In this document: in pieces, positions 1 to 8,515 of the stretch | Numbering within the stretch: position 1 is the first letter of the stretch | How the letters are laid out: every line of letters begins with the position of its first letter | Notes under the pieces: model-generated | What the model was told of the DNA's origin: nothing | The model's input: only the letters and a program-made list of their open reading frames with translations | The model's database searches: none | From: Paenibacillus lycopersici | Lineage (GTDB): Bacteria; Bacillota; Bacilli; Paenibacillales; Paenibacillaceae | NCBI RefSeq assembly: GCF_010119935.1 | Contig: NZ_CP048209.1 | Span: 3,723,001-3,787,000 of the forward strand | Length of the DNA stretch: 64,000 nucleotides | Direction of reading: 5' to 3' | Translations under genes and position numbers: made by a program

Positions 1-602
1 ACCATCTCCACGATGCGCGGGGATCCGAGGTACATCGAGGCGTTGCCTTCCACCATGACGACGATGTCGCAGAACGCCGGAATGTACGCTCCGCCTGCCG
101 CCGACGGTCCGAACAGGATGCATACCTGCGGCACCTTCCCCGAAAGCTTCACTTCATTGTAGAAAATCCGCCCCGCCCCGCGACGCCCGGGATACATCAG
201 CGCCTGATCGGTAATCCGCGCCCCCGCCGAATCGACGAGGTAGAGCAGCGGCACGCGCAGCTTGTCGGCCGTCTCCTGCATGCGGATGATTTTCTCGACC
301 GTCCGGGCGCCCCACGAACCGGCCTTGACGGTGGAATCGTTAGCGATGACGGCCACCGTGCGTCCGTGAATCCGGCCGAGCGCCGTCACGACGCCGTCCG
401 CGGGCAATCCTTCCTCCGCGCAGCTGGCGAACAGCGCGTCCTCGATCTCGAAGTCCGGGTCGAACAGCAGCGTCAACCGGTCGCGGACGAAGAGCTTGCC
501 CTGCTCCGCGTTCCGCGCGTGATATTTGGCGGCGCCGCCCCGCTTGATCGTCTTGCTCTCTTCCTGCAGCCGGTCGTTGCCGGCTTCGCGTCCACGTTCC
601 AT
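1..602 (-). CDS. Acyl-CoA carboxylase carboxyltransferase (beta) subunit, 3' part outside window
   Basis: The first 200 residues are present and the gene runs off the left edge. They read as the N-terminal half of the biotin-dependent carboxyltransferase family that moves CO2 from biotin to an acyl-CoA (propionyl- or methylcrotonyl-CoA type, like B. subtilis YngE). Visible family features are an early RDRLTLLFD stretch, DSAGARI near residue 125, and the Gly/Ala-rich GPSAAGGAY oxyanion region near 168. The ATG at 602 follows GAGAGGAG with 9 nt spacing. It is the last visible gene of a minus-strand operon, 32 bp after the acyl-CoA dehydrogenase. Family is clear; the exact acyl-CoA substrate is inferred from neighbours only. 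Confidence 0.9.
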   Translation of the reverse strand, partial: MERGREAGNDRLQEESKTIKRGGAAKYHARNAEQGKLFVRDRLTLLFDPDFEIEDALFASCAEEGLPADGVVTALGRIHGRTVAVIANDSTVKAGSWGARTVEKIIRMQETADKLRVPLLYLVDSAGARITDQALMYPGRRGAGRIFYNEVKLSGKVPQVCILFGPSAAGGAYIPAFCDIVVMVEGNASMYLGSPRIVEM

Positions 603-634
603 CGGCCGGTGCTCCTCTCTGTCGGCCCGCTGCG

Positions 635-1774
635 TCAGCAGCCGATCTGCGCCGCGATGACCATTCGCTGTATCTCCGACGTGCCTTCGCCGATCTCGAG
701 CAGCTTCGCGTCGCGCAGGAACCGTTCGACCTCGAACTCCTTCATGTAGCCGTAGCCCCCGTGGATTTGCACCGCTTGGCTGCAGGCGCTCATGCACATC
801 TCCGATGCGAACAGCTTCGCGATCGCCGCTTCCTTCTTGAACGGCCTTCCCTGATCCTTCAGCCAGGCAGCCTTGTAAACCATCGTACGAGCGATCTCGA
901 GGTTCATTGCCATATCTGCGAGCTTGAACTGGATCGCCTGCATCGAAGCGAGCGTGCGCCCGAACTGCTTGCGCTGCTTGGCGTAACGGAGGGACTTGTC
1001 GAATGCGCCCTGCGCGATGCCGACCGCCATTGCGGCAATGCCGATCCGCCCGCCGTCGAGCACGGCCAGAAACTGCTTGTAGCCGCTGCCTAAGACGCCG
1101 AGCACGTTTTCTATCGGGACCTCGACCGCATCCAGGACGAGCTCGGTCGTGTTCGAGGCATGCAGCCCCATCTTCTCGTAGGCGCTCCGAATCGTGAAGC
1201 CGGGGGCATCCGTCGGCACGATGAACGCGCTGATGCCGCCCGTGCCTTTGGACCGGTCCGTCACGGCGGTCAGCGCAAGATGGCGGGCGTAACTGGCGTT
1301 CGTAATGAAGCATTTCATGCCATTAATGATCCACCGCTCGCCGTCCAGCGCCGCCGTCGTCCGCGTGCCGCTCGCGTCCGATCCCGCATCCGGCTCGGTC
1401 AGGCCGAACGCGCCGAGCGATTCGCCCGTGCAGATCGGCGTCAGGTAGCGCTGCTTCTGCGGCTCCGTTCCGAACATAGCGAGCGGCGCCCCGCCGAGCG
1501 ACACATGCGCGGAATAGGTGATGCCCGTCGAGGCGCATGCCCGGCTCAGCTCTTCGACCGCGATCGCGAAGCTGATCGTATCCGCACCCGCGCCGCCGTA
1601 CTGTTCCGGGAAGGGCAGCCCCATCATGCCGAGCGCCGACAGCTTCTCGAAGATCTCCTTCGGGAACGCGCCCGTCCGATCGCGCTCGACCGCCCCGGGC
1701 GCGACTTCGCCATCCGCGAAATCCTGCATGAAATTCTTGATCATCGCCTGCTCTGCCGTTAATTCGAAATGCAT
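635..1774 (-). CDS. Acyl-CoA dehydrogenase
   Basis: A 379-residue FAD enzyme that introduces the alpha-beta double bond into an acyl-CoA. The full acyl-CoA dehydrogenase pattern is visible: GAFGLTEPDAGSDA (substrate and FAD loop, around residue 125), the FITNA strand, RKQFGRTLASMQAIQ near 270, QIHGGYGYMKEFEVER near 335, and the C-terminal GEGTSEIQR where the catalytic Glu lies in many short-chain members. The start at 1774 is chosen because AGAGAGGTG lies just upstream and MHFELTAEQ matches the family N-terminus; longer readings add non-homologous residues. Its place beside a carboxyltransferase and AtuA genes suggests an isovaleryl- or branched-acyl-CoA substrate (inference; compare B. subtilis YngJ). 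Confidence 0.92.
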   Translation of the reverse strand: MHFELTAEQAMIKNFMQDFADGEVAPGAVERDRTGAFPKEIFEKLSALGMMGLPFPEQYGGAGADTISFAIAVEELSRACASTGITYSAHVSLGGAPLAMFGTEPQKQRYLTPICTGESLGAFGLTEPDAGSDASGTRTTAALDGERWIINGMKCFITNASYARHLALTAVTDRSKGTGGISAFIVPTDAPGFTIRSAYEKMGLHASNTTELVLDAVEVPIENVLGVLGSGYKQFLAVLDGGRIGIAAMAVGIAQGAFDKSLRYAKQRKQFGRTLASMQAIQFKLADMAMNLEIARTMVYKAAWLKDQGRPFKKEAAIAKLFASEMCMSACSQAVQIHGGYGYMKEFEVERFLRDAKLLEIGEGTSEIQRMVIAAQIGC

Positions 1775-1794
1775 CCGCGAACACCTCTCTTCTG

Positions 1795-2145
1795 TCAAGA
1801 CGTGGTGAGATTGAGATCCCCGGAATCGCCGTCGATTTCGATTTCCAGCCGCATCAGATTCGATGCGAAGCATTTGCCAAGATTATCGATGCGCAGCGTC
1901 GCCGATCCGCCGCCGCCGAGCGCATCCCTGCAGACGAAATTCATCGCCCGAAGCCGAGGCAGCAGGTAACGCACCACCTCTCCCCGTACGAGTCCCTCGA
2001 AATGGGCCTTCACGCGTTCGGGCGTCACTTCGCTGGCCAGCAGCTCGTATAGGTCGTCGTTCGGCGCAAGCAGCACGATATTGACGGTGTTGCCTTTGTC
2101 GCCGGACCGGGCCATGGCGATCTGCCGAAGCTGTACGCGCGCCAT
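1795..2145 (-). CDS. AtuA C-terminal-domain-like small protein
   Basis: A 116-residue protein matching the separate small domain that accompanies AtuA proteins (AtuA-C, ferredoxin-like fold). The N-terminal RSGDKGNTVNI stretch is characteristic. In many bacteria the domain is fused to AtuA; here it is a separate gene starting just after the AtuA stop. Two ATGs are possible. The one at 2151 overlaps the AtuA stop (ATGA) but has only 2 nt after the GGAGGTG ribosome site, whereas 2145 has about 8 nt, so 2145 is preferred. The two proteins presumably work as a complex. The biochemical role of the family is not firmly established. Confidence 0.85.
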   Translation of the reverse strand: MARVQLRQIAMARSGDKGNTVNIVLLAPNDDLYELLASEVTPERVKAHFEGLVRGEVVRYLLPRLRAMNFVCRDALGGGGSATLRIDNLGKCFASNLMRLEIEIDGDSGDLNLTTS

Positions 2146-2147
2146 CT

Positions 2148-3521
2148 TCATACCACCTCCAGCCGGACTTGGACGCCGCGCTCGACAAGGTCGCGCGGAA
2201 CGAGACACGACCACATGCCGAGCAGCTCGCGCGGCTTCATCATGCCGAGGAAGGCGCCCATCGCCGGCGGCCCGCTCAGCATGAGCGGCGGCACGAACCG
2301 CCCCAGCTTGGCGGCGTCTTCGCGGCTGTCCGTGCGGACCGCGATCCGTACGTAGATTTCATTCGGTTCCTCGGCAGGGAGCGCCGCCAATGGCCCGTGC
2401 AGCGAGTTATAGCCGATGAAGTCTGTTCGGATGTCGTCGCAGCGCATCCCGCTTCGCTCGAGCTGCTTCCTGACGATCCGGTCGGCCGCCCGCGCTTTCG
2501 CCAGCGCGTCCGGCCACGCATAGCCCCATATCGCCTGCCCGAGCCAGCCGTCCGCATACCCCATGACGATCTTGAACGCATCGGGGCGTTTCGCGCCGCG
2601 GGCGCCGGTAACGCGCACCCGGTTGACGCCGATCGCTTCCAACTGCACTTCCGTTACGTTCAGCACGACATCCGGGGTAACGTACGCGAACGGATCGTGA
2701 ATTTCATAAAGCAGCTGCTCGCGCACCGTATCCACCGATACGAGCCCGCCCGTTCCTTCCGCCTTCGTCAGCTCGAAGGTCCCGTCCTCCTGGATTTCCG
2801 CGATCGGGAAGCCGATGTCTTCCAGCGCTTCGACCGACTGCCAGTCGCCGCTGAAATTGCCGCCCGCCGCCTGCCCGGAGCACTCCAGGAGATGCCCCAT
2901 GAGCACCCCCTGCGCCAGCCGATTCCAATCCTTCGGACCGATGCCGAATTCATAGATATACGGAGCGAGAAATAAAGCCGAATCCGTCACCCGGCCCGTT
3001 ATGACGACGTCCGCCCCTTGCCGCAGCGCTTCGACGATCGGCTTGGAGCCCAAGTAGGCATTGGCGAAGACGATGCGATCCTTGATTGCCGCGATATCCC
3101 TTCCGTCTTCAAGATGGGCCAGCGGGACGCCTTCGTCCTGAAACGCGTCGATCGCTTCTCTCACGTCGTCTCCGGTCACGACGGCTAGCTTGAGCCCGCG
3201 CAGCCCGAGCTCCCTCGCGATGCGCTTCGCTTCCTGCAGCGCCCCGGCCGGATTCATGCCGCCGGCGTTGGTGATGATCCGGATGCCGTTCGCCCGCGCG
3301 ATCGGGAGCAGCTCTCTCATCTGCCGCGCGATGTCGGACGCATATCCTTTCGCCGGGTCCCGCTGCCTGTCTTTCTGCAGGATCGCCAGCGTCAATTCCG
3401 CCAAACTGTCGAAGCACAAATACTGGACGTTGCCTCGCCTCGCCGTCTCAAGCGCAGGCGCGAGCGAGTCGCCGTAGAAGCCTTGCCCGGAACCGATTCG
3501 TATCGTTCTCCTCGTTGTCAT
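2148..3521 (-). CDS. AtuA family (acyclic terpene utilisation / DUF1446) protein
   Basis: A 457-residue protein of the family named after AtuA of the citronellol/geraniol pathway of Pseudomonas. Family signatures include IGSGQGFYGDS at the N-terminus, ITNAGGMNP near residue 80, NAYLG and ITGRVTDSAL near 170-190, and GHLLECSGQAAGGNFSGDW near 220. The ATG at 3521 is preceded by GAAGGAGGATGGC, an ideal ribosome site, so a longer reading from 3770 is rejected. It heads the visible operon AtuA, AtuA-C, acyl-CoA dehydrogenase, carboxyltransferase. That set suggests breakdown of a branched or isoprenoid-derived acyl-CoA. Enzymatic activity of AtuA itself is uncertain. Confidence 0.88.
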   Translation of the reverse strand: MTTRRTIRIGSGQGFYGDSLAPALETARRGNVQYLCFDSLAELTLAILQKDRQRDPAKGYASDIARQMRELLPIARANGIRIITNAGGMNPAGALQEAKRIARELGLRGLKLAVVTGDDVREAIDAFQDEGVPLAHLEDGRDIAAIKDRIVFANAYLGSKPIVEALRQGADVVITGRVTDSALFLAPYIYEFGIGPKDWNRLAQGVLMGHLLECSGQAAGGNFSGDWQSVEALEDIGFPIAEIQEDGTFELTKAEGTGGLVSVDTVREQLLYEIHDPFAYVTPDVVLNVTEVQLEAIGVNRVRVTGARGAKRPDAFKIVMGYADGWLGQAIWGYAWPDALAKARAADRIVRKQLERSGMRCDDIRTDFIGYNSLHGPLAALPAEEPNEIYVRIAVRTDSREDAAKLGRFVPPLMLSGPPAMGAFLGMMKPRELLGMWSCLVPRDLVERGVQVRLEVV

Positions 3522-3744
3522 GCCATCCTCCTTCCGATCTGCCTGCGGCGCAACCGTTCGTGAGGGATCGGGAATGCAACAGCAGTTGACGTACCATTGT
3601 ACATTGTATGGCGGGGGGAATGGGGCTATTCGGTTTTCGATCGGCGTCTTGCGAGGTCTCGGACAAGAAGGTGGACGGGCCTGGCTTGGTTTGGCAAGCA
3701 GCGTTACTGCTTCGTTACTGTTTGTTACTAGTCGTTGCTGGCGG

Positions 3745-4356
3745 TTACTGGTCGTTGTTTCTGCCGCCATTCATCCCGATTCGCCGTGTTCGCCATAACC
3801 GGACTGCCGCCAACGCAAGCGTACAGGACGCCAACAGGATCGAACCGATGCCCCGCGCGAAGCTGATGCCGGCTCTTCTTCCTGAAACGCCGGACTTGCT
3901 CTGCGCCCACGCCGACTTGGCCAGCTCGGCCTCTTGCTCGCTAATATCGAAGTCCAGACGGCGGAGCTGGCTTTCCTTGCCGTGCTTCAGCCGTATTTCC
4001 GCTTCGTATTCGCCCTGCATGAGCAGCGGTACATGCCGGAAGATGACCTGCGCTTCCTTGCCGGGCATGAACGCGAAGCTGCCCTTAAGCTTGCCGCCGC
4101 CGACATCGACATAGCGGTATTCGTCCTGCGCGGACTGCACGGCATGCGTGAGGCTGACGGTCAGATCGGCCCCAATGGCGCTTATGTCCGGGTTCATGAC
4201 GGATAGTTCGATCATAGGCAAGCCGTCCGGCGAGAGACGATAGTCGCAATGCGCGATGATCAGGTCGGACACGGCGGAATCGGACGTAGCGGCAGCTGAC
4301 ATGGCGGTAACTGCGGGCGGTATCATGTGCGTGTCCTGCGCTTGCGCGTGCAGCAT
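3745..4356 (-). CDS. Hypothetical protein with C-terminal membrane anchor
   Basis: A 203-residue protein that I do not recognise. Residues about 30-140 are rich in alternating hydrophobic/charged strands and look like a beta-sandwich. A short charged helix (SEQEAELAKSAW) and one hydrophobic segment (residues about 170-187) followed by WRTRR suggest a C-terminal membrane anchor. There is no signal peptide. The ATG at 4356 follows AAGGAG by about 10 nt. The last codons and the 120 bp after the stop contain repeated CAGTAAC-like units, resembling the repeat expansion seen at other gene ends here. It lies between uppP and the AtuA operon, with no clear functional link to either. Confidence 0.55.
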   Translation of the reverse strand: MLHAQAQDTHMIPPAVTAMSAAATSDSAVSDLIIAHCDYRLSPDGLPMIELSVMNPDISAIGADLTVSLTHAVQSAQDEYRYVDVGGGKLKGSFAFMPGKEAQVIFRHVPLLMQGEYEAEIRLKHGKESQLRRLDFDISEQEAELAKSAWAQSKSGVSGRRAGISFARGIGSILLASCTLALAAVRLWRTRRIGMNGGRNNDQ

Positions 4357-4432
4357 GAAGCCTCATCTCCTTCGCGTAATCAGGCGGATATGCGTTTCGA
4401 GCGCATGCTTCTGCCGAAATTCCGGCAGCATA

Positions 4433-5281
4433 CTAGGCGCTTAACAGCAAGTAAGCAAGAAATACGGCCGCCAGGACGAACCGGTAATAAGCGAATGGCG
4501 CGAGCTTCAGCTTCTCGAGCAGCTTCAAGAACGTCAATACGGCAAGCAGCGCCACGACGAATGCGACGATGAATCCCGTCGCGAAGAAGCCGGCATCCGA
4601 AGCCGTCAACGTCCCGTGGCTCTTGAGCAGCTCGTAACCGCTTGCCGCGATCATCATCGGGATGGCGACGAGGAACGAGAAATTCGTCGCCGCCCGGTAA
4701 CCGACGCCCGCGAGCAGCCCGCCCGCGATCGTCGCGCCCGAACGCGAGAAGCCCGGCCACAGCGCCAAGCACTGGAACAAGCCGATCAGCAGCGCCTGCT
4801 TGTACGACAGCTGATCGATGTCCTCGGCCTGCACGGCGGCCTGTTTCTTCTGCCCGAGCAGCATGAACAGCCCGCCGAGCACCAGCCCCGCCAGCACCGT
4901 ATACGGCGAGAACAAGTACGACTTGATGAATCCGTGCAGGATCAAGCCAAGCGCCATTGCAGGCAAACAAGCCAGGATCACATGCAGCACATTCAGCTTC
5001 CGGGCCGCTTTCCCTTCCGCAGCTTCCGGCGCGTCCTCGCCGCTGCCCGGTCCCGGCCCTGGGCCGCCTAGCCCGAGCAAGCTCAGAATCCGTCGCCAAT
5101 AAACGATCGCGACCGCCAGAATCGCGCCGAGCTGGATGACGATTTCGAACGTATCGGCTTTCTCCCCCGTAAACCCGAGCAGCTTGCCGGTCAGAATCAA
5201 GTGACCCGTCGAGGATACCGGCAGAAACTCCGTCAGCCCTTCCACGATGCCTTGGATCACGGATGTAACGATGTTGGACAT
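4433..5281 (-). CDS. uppP: Undecaprenyl-diphosphatase
   Basis: A 282-residue integral membrane protein of the BacA/UppP family that dephosphorylates undecaprenyl pyrophosphate to recycle the lipid carrier for peptidoglycan and other wall polymers; it also gives bacitracin tolerance. The two family motifs are visible: EGLTEFLPVSSTGHL near residue 17 and PGFSRSGATI near 180. Between membrane segments lies a Gly/Pro/Glu-rich loop (GPGPGPGSGED, near residue 80) longer than usual. The start at 5281 gives the standard N-terminus; the ribosome site AAGGGAG is about 13 nt away, rather far. It is divergent from the glycosyltransferase at 5582. Confidence 0.95.
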   Translation of the reverse strand: MSNIVTSVIQGIVEGLTEFLPVSSTGHLILTGKLLGFTGEKADTFEIVIQLGAILAVAIVYWRRILSLLGLGGPGPGPGSGEDAPEAAEGKAARKLNVLHVILACLPAMALGLILHGFIKSYLFSPYTVLAGLVLGGLFMLLGQKKQAAVQAEDIDQLSYKQALLIGLFQCLALWPGFSRSGATIAGGLLAGVGYRAATNFSFLVAIPMMIAASGYELLKSHGTLTASDAGFFATGFIVAFVVALLAVLTFLKLLEKLKLAPFAYYRFVLAAVFLAYLLLSA

Positions 5282-5510
5282 GAGTGCATGTTCGCTCCCT
5301 TCGAGGTTGAGCCCTATCGGACTACTACCACTGTAGAAGCAAATCCTCAACCCGATATGAAACGACTATTAACATTTTCTTAACTGATCGTCGCGAATGG
5401 ATGCCGGCAGCGATGGACAAGCAAGTCAAACCCAGAACCGGCCTGCATTTGCCGCAGCTTCATGCCTGTTCGCGTTTAAAATCGGCGGCCATAATATGGT
5501 AAATGTACGT

Positions 5511-5540
5511 TTGTGCATATCCGGCCGTTTTGTGTATGAT
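5511..5540 (+). promoter_or_regulatory. Candidate sigma-A promoter for the glycosyltransferase/flippase operon
   Basis: TTGTGC (5511-5516) and TATGAT (5535-5540) are 18 bp apart, about 40 bp before the start at 5582. The -10 box is good and the -35 box only moderate. Assigned by eye. Confidence 0.45.
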
Positions 5541-5581
5541 GTCTGCAGGAATATCAAGCTGCTTGCAAAGGGGAATGCGCA

Positions 5582-6601
5582 ATGCCGGTGATCAATATGC
5601 TCTCTTCCGCCCACAAGGTGAAGGGCCAAGGGGTGCTGTCCGCTTATATCGAGCAGGTGAACCTCGTTGAAACAGGGCTCCAAGACACGTACCGGGTGAC
5701 GAGGAACCGCTTGTTCCCGGGCGCGATCAACCACTATCATACGATCGACCTGAAATTCTATCTCGGCCTCTTCTTCGCGAATCGGGTCGGCACGACGGTC
5801 GCGTACGTACACTTCGTGCCCGAGACGATCGAGGAGAGTTTGAAGCTGCCGCCGGTGATCAAAAAAATTTTCTATTCCTACATGATCCGTTTCTATAAAT
5901 CGGTCGACCATATCGTCGTCGTGAACCCGTATTTCGTCGACGTGTTGAAGACGTACGGGATCGAGGAGCGCAAAGTGACCTACATCCCGAATTTCGTATC
6001 GGAGGAACGCTTCTATCGTTATCCGGACGAGCGGATCGCGGAACTTAAGCGCGGACACGGCTTGCCGGCGGATCGGTTCGTCGTGCTCGGCGTCGGACAA
6101 GTGCAGACCCGGAAGGGCATTCTCGATTTCATCGAGGTAGCGAAGCGTCTCCCCCATATTCAATTCATCTGGGCGGGAGGCTTCTCGTTCGGGGCGATTA
6201 CGGACGGGTACAAGGAACTGAAGAAGATCGTCGAGCAACCGCCGGCCAACGTACGGTTCCCCGGCATCGTCGGCCGGGACGAGATGAACGATTATTACAA
6301 TATGAGCGATCTGATGTTCCTGCCCTCGTACAACGAGCTGTTCCCGATGTCGATTCTGGAGGCGCTGGCGCTGAAGAAGCCCGTGCTGCTGCGGGATCTG
6401 GAGTTGTATCCGGCAATCTTGTTCGATCATTACTTGAAAGGCGATTCCATCGAGACATATGTCCGGGCCATCGAATCGCTGCAGGAGAAAGGCGCGGCGT
6501 ACGAGAGCTGGAGCGAGCGGGCATGGCAGTGCCACGACTATTATTCCGAGCAGCGCGTGCTGGCATTGTGGAAGCAATTCTATGATCGCGTCGGCTCTTG
6601 A
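5582..6601 (+). CDS. GT4 glycosyltransferase, probable diglucosyl-diacylglycerol synthase type
   Basis: A 339-residue GT-B fold glycosyltransferase. The C-terminal GT4 donor-site pattern is clear: VLGVGQVQTRKG near residue 165, then SYNELFPMSILEAL near 260 with the E-x7-E pair. The N-terminal half lacks a long Gly-rich loop and resembles the second enzyme of bacterial glucosyl-diacylglycerol synthesis (LafB/DGS group); this is a family impression, not a proof. The ATG at 5582 follows AAAGGGG. It is followed 26 bp later by a flippase-like membrane protein, and faces a second GT4 enzyme and a PAP2 phosphatase, which supports a membrane glycolipid role. The acceptor could instead be another lipid. 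Confidence 0.75.
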   Translation: MPVINMLSSAHKVKGQGVLSAYIEQVNLVETGLQDTYRVTRNRLFPGAINHYHTIDLKFYLGLFFANRVGTTVAYVHFVPETIEESLKLPPVIKKIFYSYMIRFYKSVDHIVVVNPYFVDVLKTYGIEERKVTYIPNFVSEERFYRYPDERIAELKRGHGLPADRFVVLGVGQVQTRKGILDFIEVAKRLPHIQFIWAGGFSFGAITDGYKELKKIVEQPPANVRFPGIVGRDEMNDYYNMSDLMFLPSYNELFPMSILEALALKKPVLLRDLELYPAILFDHYLKGDSIETYVRAIESLQEKGAAYESWSERAWQCHDYYSEQRVLALWKQFYDRVGS

Positions 6602-6627
6602 CGGCCGCCATGAACGGGAGTTAGCGA

Positions 6628-7686
6628 ATGAACACGAAACGCTTCAATTTGAAACGCTTCAAGGCGAAATGCTTCAATGTGAAATTCTTCAATGTGATCG
6701 TCGTCGTCGTAACGTTCGGCATCTTCCTGTCCTTCTTCCTGTTCCATCAGGGCACGGAATCGATGATGAAAGCGGTTCGCGGCTTGCACCTCCGGTGGCT
6801 GCTGCTCGCGGGCGCCGCCATGTTCCTGAGCTGGATATGCGAAATGCTCGCATTGCACACGATACTCGTCAGCAAGCTTCGTATCCGGAGCGGGCTGCTG
6901 CGGTCGCTCAAATTCCAGATGATCGGGCAGTTCTTCGGCGCGATCTCGCCATTCTCGGCCGGCAGCCATCCGGCGCAGCTGTACGCGATGACGAAGAACG
7001 GCATTCCGGCGGGGGAAGCCGGATCGATTCTGATGATCAAGTTCATGATCCATCAAGTCATCAACATCGCCATCCTGATCGTCTCGCTGCTCTGCATGTT
7101 CCGTTATTTCAACGCGAAAGTACAGTACTTCTCCTATCTGTGCGGTCTCGGGCTTGCCGTCCATATCGGCGTCTTGATCGTTACCGTGCTGTTCTGCGCG
7201 AACCCGAGGCTGTCCGGGCGCCTGCTCGCAGCCGTATGCGGCGGCTTGGCGCGCGTCAGGCTCTTGAAGAACGCGGAAGCCGCGCGCAGCAAGATGGAGC
7301 GCGAACTGATCGACTTTCACCGCAGCGCTTCGTTCCTGAAGCAGCGGCTCGGCATGTGCGTCCGGGCGTCGCTGTTCACGCTGCTGCAATACGCCGCCTT
7401 CTTCAGTATGCCGTACTTCGTATATCGCAGCTTCGGACTGCACGAGGCGGATATGTGGACGATGCTGAACGCCCAGATCTTCCTGTTCAATTTTATGGCG
7501 GTCATCCCGCTTCCGGGCGCGGCGGGCGGCGCCGAAGGCGGCTTCTACTTCATCTACAGCCTGTTCTTCGCATCGAACTCCATCCTGCCGGCGTTGTTCG
7601 TCTGGCGGATCCTGTCCTACTATGCTTCAATCGCGGTCAGCAGCTTGTTCACGCTGCTGCTGCCGAATGCGAAAAGCCGCTCATGA
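6628..7686 (+). CDS. Flippase-like / lysylphosphatidylglycerol-synthase TM-region protein
   Basis: A 352-residue polytopic membrane protein of the LPG_synthase_TM (UPF0104, YbhN-like) family. About eight hydrophobic segments are visible. Family-typical stretches are GQFFGAISPFSAGSHPAQ near residue 95 and PLPGAAGGAEGGF near 295. Such proteins accompany glycosyltransferases and are proposed to move or flip lipids. Translation from the ATG at 6628 (GGGAG, 8 nt upstream) begins with four 5-residue repeats (KRFNL, KRFKA, KCFNV, KFFNV) made by a 15-bp tandem DNA repeat, giving a very basic cytoplasmic tail unlike the family norm. The stop codon lies inside a hairpin that is duplicated downstream. 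Confidence 0.8.
   Translation: MNTKRFNLKRFKAKCFNVKFFNVIVVVVTFGIFLSFFLFHQGTESMMKAVRGLHLRWLLLAGAAMFLSWICEMLALHTILVSKLRIRSGLLRSLKFQMIGQFFGAISPFSAGSHPAQLYAMTKNGIPAGEAGSILMIKFMIHQVINIAILIVSLLCMFRYFNAKVQYFSYLCGLGLAVHIGVLIVTVLFCANPRLSGRLLAAVCGGLARVRLLKNAEAARSKMERELIDFHRSASFLKQRLGMCVRASLFTLLQYAAFFSMPYFVYRSFGLHEADMWTMLNAQIFLFNFMAVIPLPGAAGGAEGGFYFIYSLFFASNSILPALFVWRILSYYASIAVSSLFTLLLPNAKSRS
6637..6696 (+). repeat. Four tandem 15-bp repeats inside the flippase-like gene
   Basis: Four units begin at 6637, 6652, 6667 and 6682, each of the form AAAYKCTTCAANKYG. They encode the pentapeptide repeat at the protein N-terminus. The units keep the reading frame and differ at 1-4 positions. Confidence 0.9.
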
Positions 7687-7703
7687 ACGGATCATGAGCG
7701 GCT
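7675..7703 (+). terminator. Hairpin overlapping the flippase stop codon (duplicated terminator stem, no U tract)
   Basis: CCGCTCATGA (7677-7686) pairs with TCATGAGCGG (7692-7701), and outer bases extend the stem. No T run follows. Positions 7677-7701 are repeated with one change at 8388-8412, where a T run does follow, so this copy looks like a terminator stem separated from its T tract. Confidence 0.5.
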
Positions 7704-8035
7704 CAGCTTGTAGGGAAACCCGCGTTTTTTATAAACGCTGGGATTCTTTTTTATGTTCGAATCTGTCCAGGGGCTTCGAAGGGACGTCCATCCCCCTGTA
7801 ACCTTCCTTTCAAGACGGAGGGCAATCGCATTCATGTTCTGGACAGCTGCGGGAATATGCGCCTGTTCGGTTGCAATCCGCAGCTCCCGCGAACGGCAAT
7901 AGCCCCGCAAACGGCAATAGCGAAACCCGTGGAGCTCATTGGCATCCGCGAAGCTTCGCTCTATGGGCTCTTGTCGTTTGCGGTACAATGCCGCCTATGC
8001 GCATGTAGGGTAAGGAAAGGATCCACCCCAGACAA

Positions 8036-8224
8036 GCGGACACAGGTTCCGTTATTGTGGTGAAATCGGGATTTTCGGGGGAGTGCCCGGACACAGGATC
8101 CGTTAATGCGCCAGAATGACATCGAAAACAGGCAAATCGGCCGATATTACGGATCTCCTGTCCGCGAACACACGAAAACACGTGCCGAAGAAGCGAATAG
8201 CGGATCTCCTGTCCGCTTCCTTGC
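8036..8224. repeat. Four-box palindromic interspersed element, copy 1
   Basis: Boxes A1 (8036-8055) and A2 (8088-8106) read CGGACACAGG(T/A)TCCGTTA. Boxes B1 (8147-8165) and B2 (8198-8216) read near-reverse complements, (T)ACGGATCTCCTGTCCGC. Box starts are separated by 52, 59 and 51 bp, and the linkers are also conserved with copies 2 and 3. The whole can fold into a long A1/B2 and A2/B1 structure. Confidence 0.85.
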
Positions 8225-8387
8225 ATCGGCGGATGCACCGTGATGCGCCCTCATGAAACCGGCGGGTTCGAAGCGGTACCCGTGATCCACCCCACGCCGG
8301 GGAAGCGCCGGCAGGATCTGCTCGTGCGCCAGGTCCTATAGTCACGAGCCTGCTCTATGCAGCGTATAGGTTTCTCAACAATCTGAT

Positions 8388-8417
8388 CCGCTCATGAGCG
8401 GATCATGAGCGGTTTTT
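8388..8417 (+). terminator. Rho-independent terminator of the GT/flippase operon
   Basis: Stem CCGCTCATGA (8388-8397) with TCATGAGCGG (8403-8412), a 5-nt loop, then TTTTT. It sits 700 bp after the operon end because of the intervening segment with the palindromic element. Confidence 0.7.
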
Positions 8418-8515
8418 CTATAGCATCTTTCGCTAGACGCCTCGCTTGTCGGAACGCTTGATGCCTCGCTGGACACTTAGCTTGTCGCAACGCTTGACGC
8501 CGCCTTCGGCGCCCT

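Larger units (their letters stand above)
7687..8515. other. 829-bp intergenic region between convergent glycolipid genes
   Basis: No credible gene is present. The stretch holds a first segment (7704-8030) with a short direct repeat of GAACGGCAATAGC/AAACGGCAATAGC (about 7890-7921), then palindromic element copy 1, then the intact terminator at 8388-8417. The last part, 8440-8510, carries repeated GCTTGTCGNAACGCTTGA-like units next to the end of the minus-strand glycosyltransferase. Confidence 0.6.
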
